DNA of 64,000 bases from Streptomyces sp. WP-1 (GTDB taxonomy: Bacteria > Actinomycetota > Actinomycetes > Streptomycetales > Streptomycetaceae). The stretch covers positions 1,922,001 to 1,986,000 of the forward strand of contig NZ_CP123923.1 in the NCBI RefSeq assembly GCF_030450125.1, in the 5' to 3' direction. Position numbers and translations under genes: made by a program. The notes below the pieces were generated by a model. The model was given only the letters and a program-made list of their open reading frames with translations. It did not search any database and was not told the DNA's origin. Numbering within the stretch: the first letter of the stretch is position 1; each line of letters begins with the position of its first letter. Below are positions 41,269 through 50,253 of the stretch, in pieces.

Positions 41269-42285
41269 TCAGACCGTCCGCCAGGCCTCCAGCGCGAGGC
41301 CCGGTTCGTCCTTGCGGCGGGTCAGCAGGAGCCGGCCGGTCGACGGGGACAGGGTGGCGGCGACCACGCGGCCGTCCCGGTCCGTCGTGAGGGACACCCG
41401 GGCGTCCACCGTGAGCGGGGGGCCGGACTCGGTCCACCAGGCGCCGGCGGACTCCAGTTCGGTCGGGTAGGCGGCGAAGGCGACGCGGCCGGTGGCGGAG
41501 CGCTGGGCCAGCAGGGTGCAGTCGTGGCCGTCGAGGTCGCAGCGGACGGCGCTGACCGGGCCGTGGCCCGCGGCCGTCAGCAGGGTGACCGGTTCGCCGC
41601 CGGGCCGCCAGGCGCGCAGTTCGCCGTCGGTGCCGGTGCAGTAGAGCGTCGTACGGCCGGCGGACGTGGCGAGGGCGTACAGGGTTCCCGGGCGGACCGC
41701 GGCCTTCAGGGGTTCCTGGAGCACCGGCTGGGCGCCGGGGGCCTCCTGACGCCAGTACAGGAGGCCCTCGGGGCCCGCCGCGTACAGCTCGACCCTGCCG
41801 GACTCCCCCGTCACCGCGGCGAGTCCGTCCTGGACGCCCTCGCCGCCGAGGTCCCGCCAGGGCTCCCAGCCGCCCTTCTCCTTCTGCGCGAGCATGCTGA
41901 CGCCGCCGCCCTTGTTGCGCACGAAGACATGGGCGCGGCCCTCGGCGTCCACGGCGACGGCGGGCTGCCCGGTGCGGTCGTCCTTCTTGTCGGGGTGGCC
42001 GACCGGGCTCCAGTCCAGGGCGGCGAGGTGGGCGCGGAAGTGGGTGGAGTGCACGAGGCCCGCCTCGCCCGTGCCGGTGGGCCGCCAGGACACCAGGTGA
42101 GCATAGCCGTCCGCGCCCTGGCCGAGGGCCGGGACGGGATGCAGTTTCTGTTCGCCGCCGACCCTGCGCGGTCCGGTCCAGGGGCCGCCGGGGGTGCTCT
42201 CCGCCCGGCACAGGACGGCGTCGCCCGACGACTGGTAGACACTGAGCCGGCCGTCTCGGCCGCGAAGGAGCCAGTCTCCGTTCAC
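41269..42285 (-). CDS. Beta-propeller-like protein, unknown function
   Basis: This 338-residue protein has no signal peptide and no membrane segment. It has repeated short units of about 45-50 residues with a GxxxLxxWxxxG-type pattern (for example GRLSVYQSSGDAVLCRAESTPGGPW, GLLYWRQEAPGAQPVLQEPL, GELRAWRPGG, GRLLLTRRKDEPG). This reads as a PLL/tectonin-like beta-propeller that could bind sugars or proteins. TAAAGT ends 6 bp before the GTG at 42285, so a leaderless start is likely. It is on the same strand as, and just downstream of, the polymer locus, but is separated from it by 71 bp with its own promoter. Confidence 0.6.
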   Translation of the reverse strand: MNGDWLLRGRDGRLSVYQSSGDAVLCRAESTPGGPWTGPRRVGGEQKLHPVPALGQGADGYAHLVSWRPTGTGEAGLVHSTHFRAHLAALDWSPVGHPDKKDDRTGQPAVAVDAEGRAHVFVRNKGGGVSMLAQKEKGGWEPWRDLGGEGVQDGLAAVTGESGRVELYAAGPEGLLYWRQEAPGAQPVLQEPLKAAVRPGTLYALATSAGRTTLYCTGTDGELRAWRPGGEPVTLLTAAGHGPVSAVRCDLDGHDCTLLAQRSATGRVAFAAYPTELESAGAWWTESGPPLTVDARVSLTTDRDGRVVAATLSPSTGRLLLTRRKDEPGLALEAWRTV

Positions 42286-42356
42286 CCGGTCACTTTAAGC
42301 CGGGACCCTGGGCGCCCGGCCCCCGCCCTCCTCGCCGCCCGCGCCCGCGCCCGCGG

Positions 42357-43412
42357 TCACAGCCGCTTCGCGCTGCGGAACAGCCCGGCGTAGAAGCCGT
42401 TGCCGTCCAGCCGCGAGACGCCGCCCTTGTCCCCGATGGTGGGTCCGTTCTGTTCCTTGCGGCTGGAGACGAAGACCTTGTGGCCCTCGGTGTCCGGTCC
42501 GAGGTAGATCGCGGAGTGGTCCATGTGGTTGCCGGTGCGGTGGTCCATCTTGAAGAACAGCAGGTCGCCCGGCTGGAGGACGTCGATGTTCTTCGGCCGC
42601 TCGTACCAGGGGCCCGGGCCCTGGATCTTGACGATGTCGACGCCGGCCGTGGAGCGCGCCATCCCGTCGGCGGTGCGCGGCAGCCCGTCACCGGCGGCGT
42701 CGGAGGCGCGCAGCGGGTAGCGGGCGCGGTAGCCGTACACCAGCCGCAGATAGCCGGAGCAGTCCACGGACCGCAGCCGGTCCGGACGCGGCCGCATCGT
42801 GGTGCCGTCCCGGAAGGTGTACGGGATGCCCAGGTAGTCGTAGAAATCGGTCTGTTCGTAGCGGTCGACGCCGTCGGGCTTGTACGGCCCGTAGAAGGCG
42901 TGGCCCGCGTACTGCACGCCCTGTGCGTCCTTCTTGACCGGGGCGCCCTGCACGTACTGGAAGGCGAACGCGAAGATGTCGTCCTCCTCGCTGCCGGCGT
43001 ACTGCTTGAACCAGTCCTTGAACCACTGCTGGCTCTCGGAGCCCTTGGTCCACGGCTCGGGCAGCAGCCGTACCCAGTCGTCGGTGACCACCTTGGTGCT
43101 GGTGGTGGCGGGTTCGGCGAAGGTGCGGGCGGGGCCCTTGAGGGTGGCGGTGCGGGCGCCGTCCGTGAAGGTGGCGACGACCGCGCCCTTGCCGTCGCGC
43201 AGCACCGAGCGAGCCGGGTTGTTCAGCCGTTCCCAGGTCTGCTTGCCGGTCCCCTGGCCCGAGTTCATCAGGCCGTCGTCGGAGATGGTCTGGGCGGCCG
43301 GGACCTTGGCCTGCTCGTCCTTGCGCAGGTCGTAGGTGAAGTAGGCGCTGCCGGCGAGCAGCGCGAGGACCGTCGCCGCGTGGACGACGGGGCGGCCTTT
43401 GCGCTTCGGCAT
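42357..43412 (-). CDS. NlpC/P60-family cysteine peptidase, membrane-anchored
   Basis: This is an extracytoplasmic NlpC/P60 hydrolase, which cuts gamma-D-glutamyl bonds in peptidoglycan stems or, in some members, poly-gamma-glutamate. The 351-residue product has an N-terminal membrane anchor (about 9-25). The catalytic domain starts near residue 205, with Cys218 in SVDCSGYLRLVYG and His299 in HMDHSAIYLG. It is last of the pgs-like run, 50 bp behind pgsC. That position makes a role in trimming or anchoring the polymer attractive, but the target is not shown by sequence. Confidence 0.82.
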   Translation of the reverse strand: MPKRKGRPVVHAATVLALLAGSAYFTYDLRKDEQAKVPAAQTISDDGLMNSGQGTGKQTWERLNNPARSVLRDGKGAVVATFTDGARTATLKGPARTFAEPATTSTKVVTDDWVRLLPEPWTKGSESQQWFKDWFKQYAGSEEDDIFAFAFQYVQGAPVKKDAQGVQYAGHAFYGPYKPDGVDRYEQTDFYDYLGIPYTFRDGTTMRPRPDRLRSVDCSGYLRLVYGYRARYPLRASDAAGDGLPRTADGMARSTAGVDIVKIQGPGPWYERPKNIDVLQPGDLLFFKMDHRTGNHMDHSAIYLGPDTEGHKVFVSSRKEQNGPTIGDKGGVSRLDGNGFYAGLFRSAKRL

Positions 43413-43461
43413 GGTGATGGCTCCAGGGGTGCGAGGGGGTGCGTCGTCGGGTACGGGCGGG

Positions 43462-43944
43462 TCAGGCGGAGGGCATGGCGCCGAGGAGGATGCCGGCGGT
43501 CAGCACCACATAGGTGGCGAGGGTGACCGAGCCGACGGACAGCAGGGTGGCCCCCTTGGGCTGGCGCACCAGTTGGTAGCCGATGAGGCCGGGGACGATG
43601 AAGCCGAGCGTCTGGTTGGCGTACAGCAGCGGGAACTCCATCTGCAGCACGATGATCACGGTGGCCTGGATGAGCACACCGCTGAGCACGACGGCCGCGA
43701 ACAGCCGCTTGCCGTAAAGGATCACGAACTTCTGCATGAGCAGGGTCGCGAGGTACGTCAGCACGGTCACGCCGACCACCAGCGCGGCCCGCTGGAGGTC
43801 CTCGATCAGGGTGAGGGCGAGCCAGCCGGGCGTGATCATGCCACCGGGCGACAGGTTCGTCGTCAGGTAGCACATCAGCGAGAACATCAGCCCCAGACCG
43901 ATGCCGATCGCGGCGATCTCGGGGGTGAGGACGGAGGGGATCAA
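43462..43944 (-). CDS. pgsC: Poly-gamma-glutamate synthase subunit PgsC/CapC
   Basis: PgsC is the small integral membrane partner of PgsB in polyglutamate-type polymer synthesis. The 160-residue protein has four to five membrane helices; LTPEIAAIGIGLGLMFSLMCYLTTNLSPGGMITPGWLAL at the N-terminus is the family signature. It starts with a TTG at 43944 that overlaps the pgsB stop by 4 bp (TTGA) and has GGAGAA before it, so it is coupled to pgsB. The use of TTG is unusual and probably lowers the output relative to pgsB. Confidence 0.85.
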   Translation of the reverse strand: MIPSVLTPEIAAIGIGLGLMFSLMCYLTTNLSPGGMITPGWLALTLIEDLQRAALVVGVTVLTYLATLLMQKFVILYGKRLFAAVVLSGVLIQATVIIVLQMEFPLLYANQTLGFIVPGLIGYQLVRQPKGATLLSVGSVTLATYVVLTAGILLGAMPSA

Positions 43945-45524
43945 CGCGCTTCTCCTGGGCTGTGCCACTGCTGGCTGTCGTCGTCGAGGGGCTGGCGGGG
44001 AGCCGGGGCGACACGGGGTTCGAACGGTCCGCGCCCGAAGTCCTGCGGGGGCTGCGGGGCGTGCGGCCGCGGGGTGTACGGCCGCGGCGTGTCGGGCTGT
44101 TGGGGGTGCGGGGTGTACGGCTGCGGCGTCTCGGGCTGCTGCGGGTGCGACGGGGGGTACGGCTGTCCGGCGTACTGGTGGCCGTCGTACGGCTGCTGCG
44201 CGTAGCGCTCCTCGTACGCCTGCGGGTAGCCCTGATAGGGGTCGATACGGGGCACGTAGAGCTGTGCGGTGTCGGTGTGCTCGGGATGGGCGGGCACCGA
44301 TCGCGGCTCGTCCGCGGGACCGCCCCCGGTGTCGTCCGGGGTGTCGTCGGCGGGCAGTTCGGCCAGGTGCTCCAGCAGGATCTCGCCCTGGCCGTGGATG
44401 TTGCCGATCGCCACCAGCGAGGAGTCGGGGCCGAGCCGGCCGAGCAGCTCGGCCATGAACTCGCCGGGGTCGCGCCGGTCGCCGCCGAGGTCCACGGCCC
44501 GCGAGCGGAACTCGGCGGGAATGGCGTCGATGGCGGACTTGGCGGGGTGGCCGATGACGAAGACGTGCTCGGGGTCGAGCCGGGGGATGATCTCGCCCAT
44601 CTGCCCGTTGCGCTCGACCCGGTCGGGGCGGCAGTTGATGACCACGCTGAGCGGGCGGTGGACGGCGCCGAGGTCGAGCAGCTGGTTGATGTTCATCAGG
44701 GTCGACTCGGGGTCGTTGGCCGCGAAGACGTTGGCGAACCGCAGCCGCTTGCCCTCGGGCGTGCGGTACCGCTCGACGGAGAGCACACCGGGGTCCGGCG
44801 GGGCGTCGTACATGCCCCGCAGGGCCGTGGCCCGGTCGACGCCGAGGAGTTCGGCCACGGTCAGCGCGATGGCCACGTTCTCCTTGAACGTGAACCAGCT
44901 GAAGCCGCGCAGCTCCTCGTCGGTGACGGTGTCCGGGTCGGCGTAGACCAGCCGGCAGTTCCGGGCGTCCGCCTCCTCCTGGAGGATGTGGAAGCGCTCC
45001 TGCTCGGCGGTGACGCAGATGCCGTCCTCGGGCATCGAACGGCACAGCGAGCGGGCGACGTCGTCCAGGGTGGGGCCCATCTCGGCGAGGTGGTCCTCGC
45101 GGACGTTGCACAGCACGCCGATGGTCGAGCGGATCAGCTTGGACTGGTTGATCTCCTGCAGGGCCGGCATGACGGCCATGCACTCGATGACGAGGGCGTC
45201 CGGCTGGTAGGCGGCGGCGCGGCGCACGATGCCGATCTGCTCGACCACGTTGGCGATGCCGAACTTGCGGTAGACCGGCTCCTCGGTGGCATCCGGATGG
45301 ATGAACCGGGCGGCGGTGCCGGTGGTCTTGGCGACCGTCGTCAGGCCGCCGCCGCGCAGCGCGCCCGCGCACAGGCGGGTGATGGAGGACTTGCCGCGGA
45401 TGCCGTTGACCAGTACCCGGGTGGGTATGTGGTGGAGGCTGGTGAAGTGCCGCCGCTGCTCCACGACGCCTGCGGCGAGCAGGATCGCGCAGCCGACGAG
45501 CAGCACGGTGTAGAGGAAGAGCAC
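43941..45524 (-). CDS. pgsB: Poly-gamma-glutamate synthase subunit PgsB/CapB with C-terminal proline-rich tail
   Basis: PgsB is the Mur-ligase-like amide ligase that polymerises glutamate (or a related amino acid) with ATP. The 527-residue product has an N-terminal membrane helix (2-22), the ATP loop LVNGIRGKSSITRL (38-51), and the CapB stretches NVREDHLAEMGPTLDDVARSL, KENVAIALTVAELLG and VFAANDPESTLMNINQL. The usual family length is about 400. Here residues about 405-527 form an extra Pro/Gln/Tyr/His-rich tail with short repeats such as HPQQPETPQPYTP. The tail is likely disordered and may be a Streptomyces addition. The start is the ATG at 45524. The stop overlaps pgsC. Confidence 0.88.
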   Translation of the reverse strand: MLFLYTVLLVGCAILLAAGVVEQRRHFTSLHHIPTRVLVNGIRGKSSITRLCAGALRGGGLTTVAKTTGTAARFIHPDATEEPVYRKFGIANVVEQIGIVRRAAAYQPDALVIECMAVMPALQEINQSKLIRSTIGVLCNVREDHLAEMGPTLDDVARSLCRSMPEDGICVTAEQERFHILQEEADARNCRLVYADPDTVTDEELRGFSWFTFKENVAIALTVAELLGVDRATALRGMYDAPPDPGVLSVERYRTPEGKRLRFANVFAANDPESTLMNINQLLDLGAVHRPLSVVINCRPDRVERNGQMGEIIPRLDPEHVFVIGHPAKSAIDAIPAEFRSRAVDLGGDRRDPGEFMAELLGRLGPDSSLVAIGNIHGQGEILLEHLAELPADDTPDDTGGGPADEPRSVPAHPEHTDTAQLYVPRIDPYQGYPQAYEERYAQQPYDGHQYAGQPYPPSHPQQPETPQPYTPHPQQPDTPRPYTPRPHAPQPPQDFGRGPFEPRVAPAPRQPLDDDSQQWHSPGEAR

Positions 45525-45530
45525 GGGTGA

Positions 45531-47840
45531 TCAGTTCCTTGAGTGCTGCTCGGGTCGGTACGGGGCGGCCGGGGTGTGCCCGGGTTCCTGGCGGCGCCTG
45601 CTCTGGAGCTGCTGCCGGACGAGTTCCAGGGACCGGGTGACCGCGCCGACCTCGTCGTGGTGCTGCGGGAAGAGCACGGTCTTGCGGTCGCCGTCGGCCA
45701 GTGCCTCGGCCCGGTCGGCGAGCGTGCGCAGCGGCCGGGCCACCACGATGTGCAGCCAGCCCAGGCAGGCCACGGCCGCGGTGCCGCCGAGCAGACCGGC
45801 GAGCACCGTACGGTTCTGGCTCTCGTAGCCGGGGATCGCGAGCCGGGAGACGGGCTGCCAGCTGACCACGCTCCAGCCGAGCGGCTGGGCCGCGCCGCTG
45901 CCGGAGAACGGCGCGGCCGCGGCGATGCGCACCCCGTGCGCGCGGTACAGCACACCGCTGGCGCGCGGCTTCTTGCCGAGCGGCTGGGCGCTGGCCTCGA
46001 CCAGGTCCTTCAGGCGTTCGTCGGGCAGTGCCTGGAAGGCGAGGAAGCCGGTGTTCCCGGCGATGACCCTGCCGCGGTCGTCCACGAGCCGCACCACGCC
46101 GAGACCGGGCCGGTTCAGCAGGGCGTTGAAGAACTCGACGCGGAACTCCCCGACGAGCCGGGCGCCGCCGCGGCCGGGCAGTTCGGCGGCGCCGACGACG
46201 ACGGGCCTGCGACCGCCCTGGCCGAGCAGCCTGAGCGGGTGGTCGGACACCCGCTGCGCCTGGACGACCTGGGGCGCCGCGCCCTTGCGGGCCTGGATCA
46301 CACCGGCGGAGTCGACGACGTAGAGCGAGCGGTAGCGCTGGTTCTCGTTGATGGTGCGTTCCAGCACCGCGTTCATGGCCGCGGGCTCGGTGCGGTTGCC
46401 GATCAGGGAGGCGACCGACTGCAGGTCGGCGTCGCCCTCGTTGAGCGCGCGGCGCACCCGGTCGCTGAGGGTGTCGGTGCGTTCGCGCTGGTCGCTGACG
46501 AGTTGTCTGGGTACGACGACCGAGTCGTCGGCGCGGTTGAGCAGCAGCATCAGCGGGGCGGACCAGGCGAGCAGCAGGACCGCGCAGGCGGCCAGCAGGG
46601 CCCGGATGCCGACGCGGCGCGGCCCGCGCGGGCGCGGCGCGGTGCCGGTGGCCTCGGGGGTCTCGCCGAGCAGTTGGCGGCGCAGCCGGTCGAGCGCGGC
46701 GCCGATGCGGTGGGCCTCACCGTGGCCGGGGACGGTGACGGGCCGGGTCAGATCGCCGCGGGTGAGCCGGCGGGACTCCAGGAACAGCCGGATCAGCGGG
46801 CGCTGCACGGTGCCCAGCAGGACGGCTGTGGCGAGGGCGCCGACGACGAGCAGCGCGCCGCCCGCGAACAGGCCGAAAGCGGGTGAGGCGGTGCCGGTGG
46901 ACTCCTCGGTGACCTGAACCATGGCGACCACGGACAGGCCGAGTCCGGCGGCGGTGGTGGCCTCGCCGGGCTGGGGCGCGGCGAGGGTGGCGTATCCGGC
47001 GACGGACCGGTCGCTGAGCACATGTCCGCCGAGCAGGCTGCCGCTGACGCCCTGGTAGCCGCCCATGCCGGGTTCCCTGCCGCTGCGCGGGTCCCGCGTG
47101 CCCCGGCGGGCGGCGGTCCGGGCGAAGTCCGTCAGCTGGGCCTGGGAGGCCTTGGCCGCCTTGCGGTCGAGCTTGTTGCTCACCTGCTCCGGCTCGGGGA
47201 TCCCGTCACTGCTGAGGATCGTGCCGGTGCGGTCCACGACGGCGATGGAGCGGAACCGGCCGACGCTGATGCCGGGGAGCTTCAGGTTGCTGGAGGTCAC
47301 CAGCAGCAGCTGGGGCCGGCCCGGCCAGGTGAGCAGGCCGAAGGAGAGCAGTCGTACCTCGCCGTTGCCGAGCCGGACGGTCCGGGGCGTGAGGCCGCCT
47401 GGGCCGCCGAGGGCGGAGATGTCCACGGAGGGCAGCGGCACCGTCTCGCCGCGGGCGGCGACCAGTTTGCCGGAGCGGATCTCGACGACGGCGGCGCCGG
47501 CCCATTTCTGGTAGCTGCTGCCGAGCTTGTCCAGGACGGCGTCGCCGGAGACCGGCTGTCCGGCGCTGAACAGGGCGGCGGAGCGGGTGACATCGGTGAC
47601 GGACTCGTCGATGGAGGCGCGCAGCGCGACGGCGCCGTCCTCCGCGAAGTGCTGCTGGGAGGTGAGGACCGCCTTCGGCACCCCGGCGTTGTCGATCCGG
47701 CCGAGCACGAGCGCCGTGATCGCGGCGAGCGTCAGCAGGAGCACCGACAGGACCGCGATCGGTGGGCGAATACCGCCGATCAGCGACATATCGGCGCGGC
47801 GACGGGCTCGGTGCTGCCGCGCCGGGGGCGGTGACGCCAC
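45531..47840 (-). CDS. Duplicated Cache/HAMP-type membrane protein of the polymer locus
   Basis: This 769-residue protein has an internal duplication. Each half has a membrane helix, an extracytoplasmic sensor-like region (SVDISALGGPGGLTPRTVRL in the first; YRSLYVVDSAGVIQARKG in the second), a second helix and a HAMP-like segment (RPLIRLFLESRRLTRGDLTRPV near 355; RPLRTLADRAEALADGDRKTV near 715). No kinase, cyclase or methyl-accepting domain follows, so signal output is not evident. GTG at 47840 is chosen because AAAGGA lies before it. It sits 6 bp before pgsB, so the two are co-transcribed. A role in sensing or in polymer assembly is inferred. Confidence 0.72.
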   Translation of the reverse strand: MASPPPARQHRARRRADMSLIGGIRPPIAVLSVLLLTLAAITALVLGRIDNAGVPKAVLTSQQHFAEDGAVALRASIDESVTDVTRSAALFSAGQPVSGDAVLDKLGSSYQKWAGAAVVEIRSGKLVAARGETVPLPSVDISALGGPGGLTPRTVRLGNGEVRLLSFGLLTWPGRPQLLLVTSSNLKLPGISVGRFRSIAVVDRTGTILSSDGIPEPEQVSNKLDRKAAKASQAQLTDFARTAARRGTRDPRSGREPGMGGYQGVSGSLLGGHVLSDRSVAGYATLAAPQPGEATTAAGLGLSVVAMVQVTEESTGTASPAFGLFAGGALLVVGALATAVLLGTVQRPLIRLFLESRRLTRGDLTRPVTVPGHGEAHRIGAALDRLRRQLLGETPEATGTAPRPRGPRRVGIRALLAACAVLLLAWSAPLMLLLNRADDSVVVPRQLVSDQRERTDTLSDRVRRALNEGDADLQSVASLIGNRTEPAAMNAVLERTINENQRYRSLYVVDSAGVIQARKGAAPQVVQAQRVSDHPLRLLGQGGRRPVVVGAAELPGRGGARLVGEFRVEFFNALLNRPGLGVVRLVDDRGRVIAGNTGFLAFQALPDERLKDLVEASAQPLGKKPRASGVLYRAHGVRIAAAAPFSGSGAAQPLGWSVVSWQPVSRLAIPGYESQNRTVLAGLLGGTAAVACLGWLHIVVARPLRTLADRAEALADGDRKTVLFPQHHDEVGAVTRSLELVRQQLQSRRRQEPGHTPAAPYRPEQHSRN

Positions 47841-47994
47841 GGGACGGTCCTTTCATGGCTACGGGTTCCGGGCACGTCGAACGCAGGAACGTGCCCGGAG
47901 ACCAGACATGTAAGGACCAGGTGAAGTTGCGGTAAGAGGAGGGTGATCTAGGCAACAGTGCTCAGCAGACTCACAGGTTCGGTCACATTCGGTC

Positions 47995-49230
47995 CTACTC
48001 GGGCAGGGCCGTCAGCGGCTTCAGACCGTCCTCGGCCGCGCCCCGGTTGAGGAGGGTGCCCTCGGTGCGCTCGAAGGCGAGCCGCAGCCGGGCCCGCTGA
48101 GCCGCGCTGAGCCCGGAGTCGTCGCGGAGCGCGGCCGGCACGTCCAGCAGGCGGTAGTCGCGCACGCCGTCGCCGTCCCGGCCGGCGGTGCCGTCGCCCG
48201 CGGCACCCTCGGCGCCCTCGGTGTCCGACGGGATCGTCAGCAGCGTCGGCTCGAAGCGGGGCCGCACCGCCCAGTGGCCCTTGCCGTGCTCGGTGAAGGT
48301 GAACCAGGCGATCACCCCTTCCTCGGTCAGCCCGGTGGGCACCTCGTGGCGGGCGATCTGGTTGCCGAGGCCGTAGGTGATCCAGGTGTCACCGACCTTC
48401 TCCATCGGCTCCACGACATGCGCGTGGTGGCCGATGACCAGGTTGATGCCGGTGTGCTCGGCTATCTGCCGGGCGAAGGAGATCTGCGAGGACGAAGGCT
48501 CGGGGTGGTGCTCGCGGCCCCAGTGCAGGGAGAGGATCACCACCTCCGCCCCGGCCTCGCGGGCGCGCTTCTCGGCGGCCTGGATCCGGCCGAGGTCCTG
48601 CCGGTCGGCGACCCAGGGCTTGCCCGCGGGCAGCTCGTGCGGCTCGTTGAAGCCGTAGGCGAAGGACAGCTGGGCGACCTTGACGCCCTTGACGTCCAGG
48701 ACCAGTGGAGTGAGCGCCTCCTTTCGGGTGCGGGCGGATCCGGTGTGCTTCAGACCCGCCTCGTCGAGCGCGTCCAGGGTGCGCTTCACCCCCGCGTAGC
48801 CGTGGTCGAGGGTGTGGTTGGAGGCGGTGGAGCAGGTGTCGTACCCGATGTCCTTGATGGTCCGCGCGGTCTGCGGCGGCACCTGGAAGTCCGGGAAGCC
48901 CTCGAACGGGCCCCTGGCCCGGCCCATGACCGGTTCGAAATGGCAGATCGCCAGGTCGGCCCTGCTGATCACGGGCTTGATGCCGGCCATCATCGGCCCG
49001 AAGTCCAGCCCGTCCACGCCCTTGCCGGTGCGCTTGGCGTCCGCGCGTGCCTGATCGACCAGTTCGGGGTGCATCAGGATGTCCCCGGCGGCGGCGACGG
49101 TGAAGGAGCGGCCGCCCCCTCGGCCTTCGGAGTCGGAGCCGTCCGCGAGCAGGCCGCAGCCGGACACGGTGGCGACGAGGGCGAGCGGGGGCAGCAGGGT
49201 CAGCAGGGTACGGCTCAGGCGTCTGTTCAC
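47995..49230 (-). CDS. pgsA: CapA/PgsA-family poly-gamma-glutamate biosynthesis lipoprotein
   Basis: CapA/PgsA proteins are exported metallophosphoesterase-like partners of PgsBC and are needed for polymer transport or chain handling. The 411-residue product has a lipobox ending at Cys25 (VATVSGC). The CapA domain shows AAAGDILMHP, STASNHTLDHGY, LSLHWGREHHPEPS and VIGHHAHVVEP with the expected metal-binding His and Asp positions. The GTG at 49230 has no Shine-Dalgarno; the start is 20 bp from the divergent gene, so the promoters overlap. It leads the minus-strand run pgsA, HAMP protein, pgsB, pgsC, NlpC/P60. Confidence 0.88.
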   Translation of the reverse strand: MNRRLSRTLLTLLPPLALVATVSGCGLLADGSDSEGRGGGRSFTVAAAGDILMHPELVDQARADAKRTGKGVDGLDFGPMMAGIKPVISRADLAICHFEPVMGRARGPFEGFPDFQVPPQTARTIKDIGYDTCSTASNHTLDHGYAGVKRTLDALDEAGLKHTGSARTRKEALTPLVLDVKGVKVAQLSFAYGFNEPHELPAGKPWVADRQDLGRIQAAEKRAREAGAEVVILSLHWGREHHPEPSSSQISFARQIAEHTGINLVIGHHAHVVEPMEKVGDTWITYGLGNQIARHEVPTGLTEEGVIAWFTFTEHGKGHWAVRPRFEPTLLTIPSDTEGAEGAAGDGTAGRDGDGVRDYRLLDVPAALRDDSGLSAAQRARLRLAFERTEGTLLNRGAAEDGLKPLTALPE

Positions 49231-49250
49231 CGGGATATCTTGATACAACC

Positions 49251-50216
49251 ATGAAATTCCCCCGTACACGCCCGACGGCGATCGCGGCGTTCCTGCTGGT
49301 GGCGGGCGTTCTCGCCGGTGCGCTCACCCTGCTGTCGCACGGCTCCCGGGGCCTCGACGGGCGGCCCGCGCCCGAGGGCGTCGCCCGGATCGACCTGGCG
49401 CGAACGGTCGCCGACTACACCGGCCGGTTCGGGCCCGGCCATGGTTACCGGCACCCGGCCCGCGCGGACCGCGCGGCCGTCGCCAGGGCGGTCGGACTGC
49501 TGCTCGACGGAGACCGCGGTGAGGCCGAACGGCTGCTCGCCCAGCGGGACTTCAGTCTGCGCACGGTCGTCGACCGGGTGTCCGGGCGCCGTCTCGCCGA
49601 GGTGGCCGACCGCACCGACGACGCGGTGGCGCCCCGCGGCTGGGGGCGGGTGTACATCGACCTGGACCACCGGCCGAGCTGGTCGGTGCAGGTCCCGCAC
49701 CCGGTCTTCGACCGGGGCACCGAACAGCTCGGCGTACGGGTGCTGCGCGGCTCCCCCGGCGGTGTCCTGGTGATCGCGGGGGCGCATCGCAAGGCCGGGG
49801 AGGGGAATTCCGCGGACGTGGCGCACCGCACGGACACCGTCTTCAGCGCCGTCTGCGCCGAACTGGCCCGGCGCGCGCTGCCGGGCGTCCAGGTCCATGG
49901 CTTCGCCGCGTCCTCCGCCCCCGGCTATGACGCGGTGGCCTCCACCGGCGCCGGAACGGTGGGACGGGCGGACGCGCGCAGGCTGGCGGACGCCCTGGGA
50001 GCGCGCGGGCTGTCGGTGTGCAGGGCCTGGGCGCGCGCCTGCCCGCTGGAGGGGACGCAGAACGTGCAGGGCCATGACGCCGATGCCGACCATGTGCCGT
50101 TCCTGCACGTCGAATGGTCCCCGGCGGTGCGGGCCGGCGGTGTCCGGGCCGATCGGGCGGTCGCCGCGGTCACCGAGATCACCGGCGGCTGGGCCCGCTC
50201 CACCGGAACGACGTGA
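49251..50216 (+). CDS. Secreted or membrane-anchored protein, unknown function
   Basis: This 321-residue protein has an N-terminal export helix (about 9-28). The main domain has the stretches WGRVYIDLDHRPSWSVQVPHPVFDRGTE, VLVIAGAHRKAGEGNSADVAH and VQGHDADADHVPFLHVEWS. These contain many His, Asp and Glu that could bind a metal, as in a hydrolase acting outside the cell; I do not recognise the family. It is divergent from pgsA with 20 bp between the starts, and the opening TTGATACAACC contains a possible -10. The position suggests a link with the polymer, for example its turnover, but this is inference. Confidence 0.6.
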   Translation: MKFPRTRPTAIAAFLLVAGVLAGALTLLSHGSRGLDGRPAPEGVARIDLARTVADYTGRFGPGHGYRHPARADRAAVARAVGLLLDGDRGEAERLLAQRDFSLRTVVDRVSGRRLAEVADRTDDAVAPRGWGRVYIDLDHRPSWSVQVPHPVFDRGTEQLGVRVLRGSPGGVLVIAGAHRKAGEGNSADVAHRTDTVFSAVCAELARRALPGVQVHGFAASSAPGYDAVASTGAGTVGRADARRLADALGARGLSVCRAWARACPLEGTQNVQGHDADADHVPFLHVEWSPAVRAGGVRADRAVAAVTEITGGWARSTGTT

Positions 50217-50253
50217 ACCGCGCGGCGCCCGAGCGGCGCGCGAGGGAGGGAAC

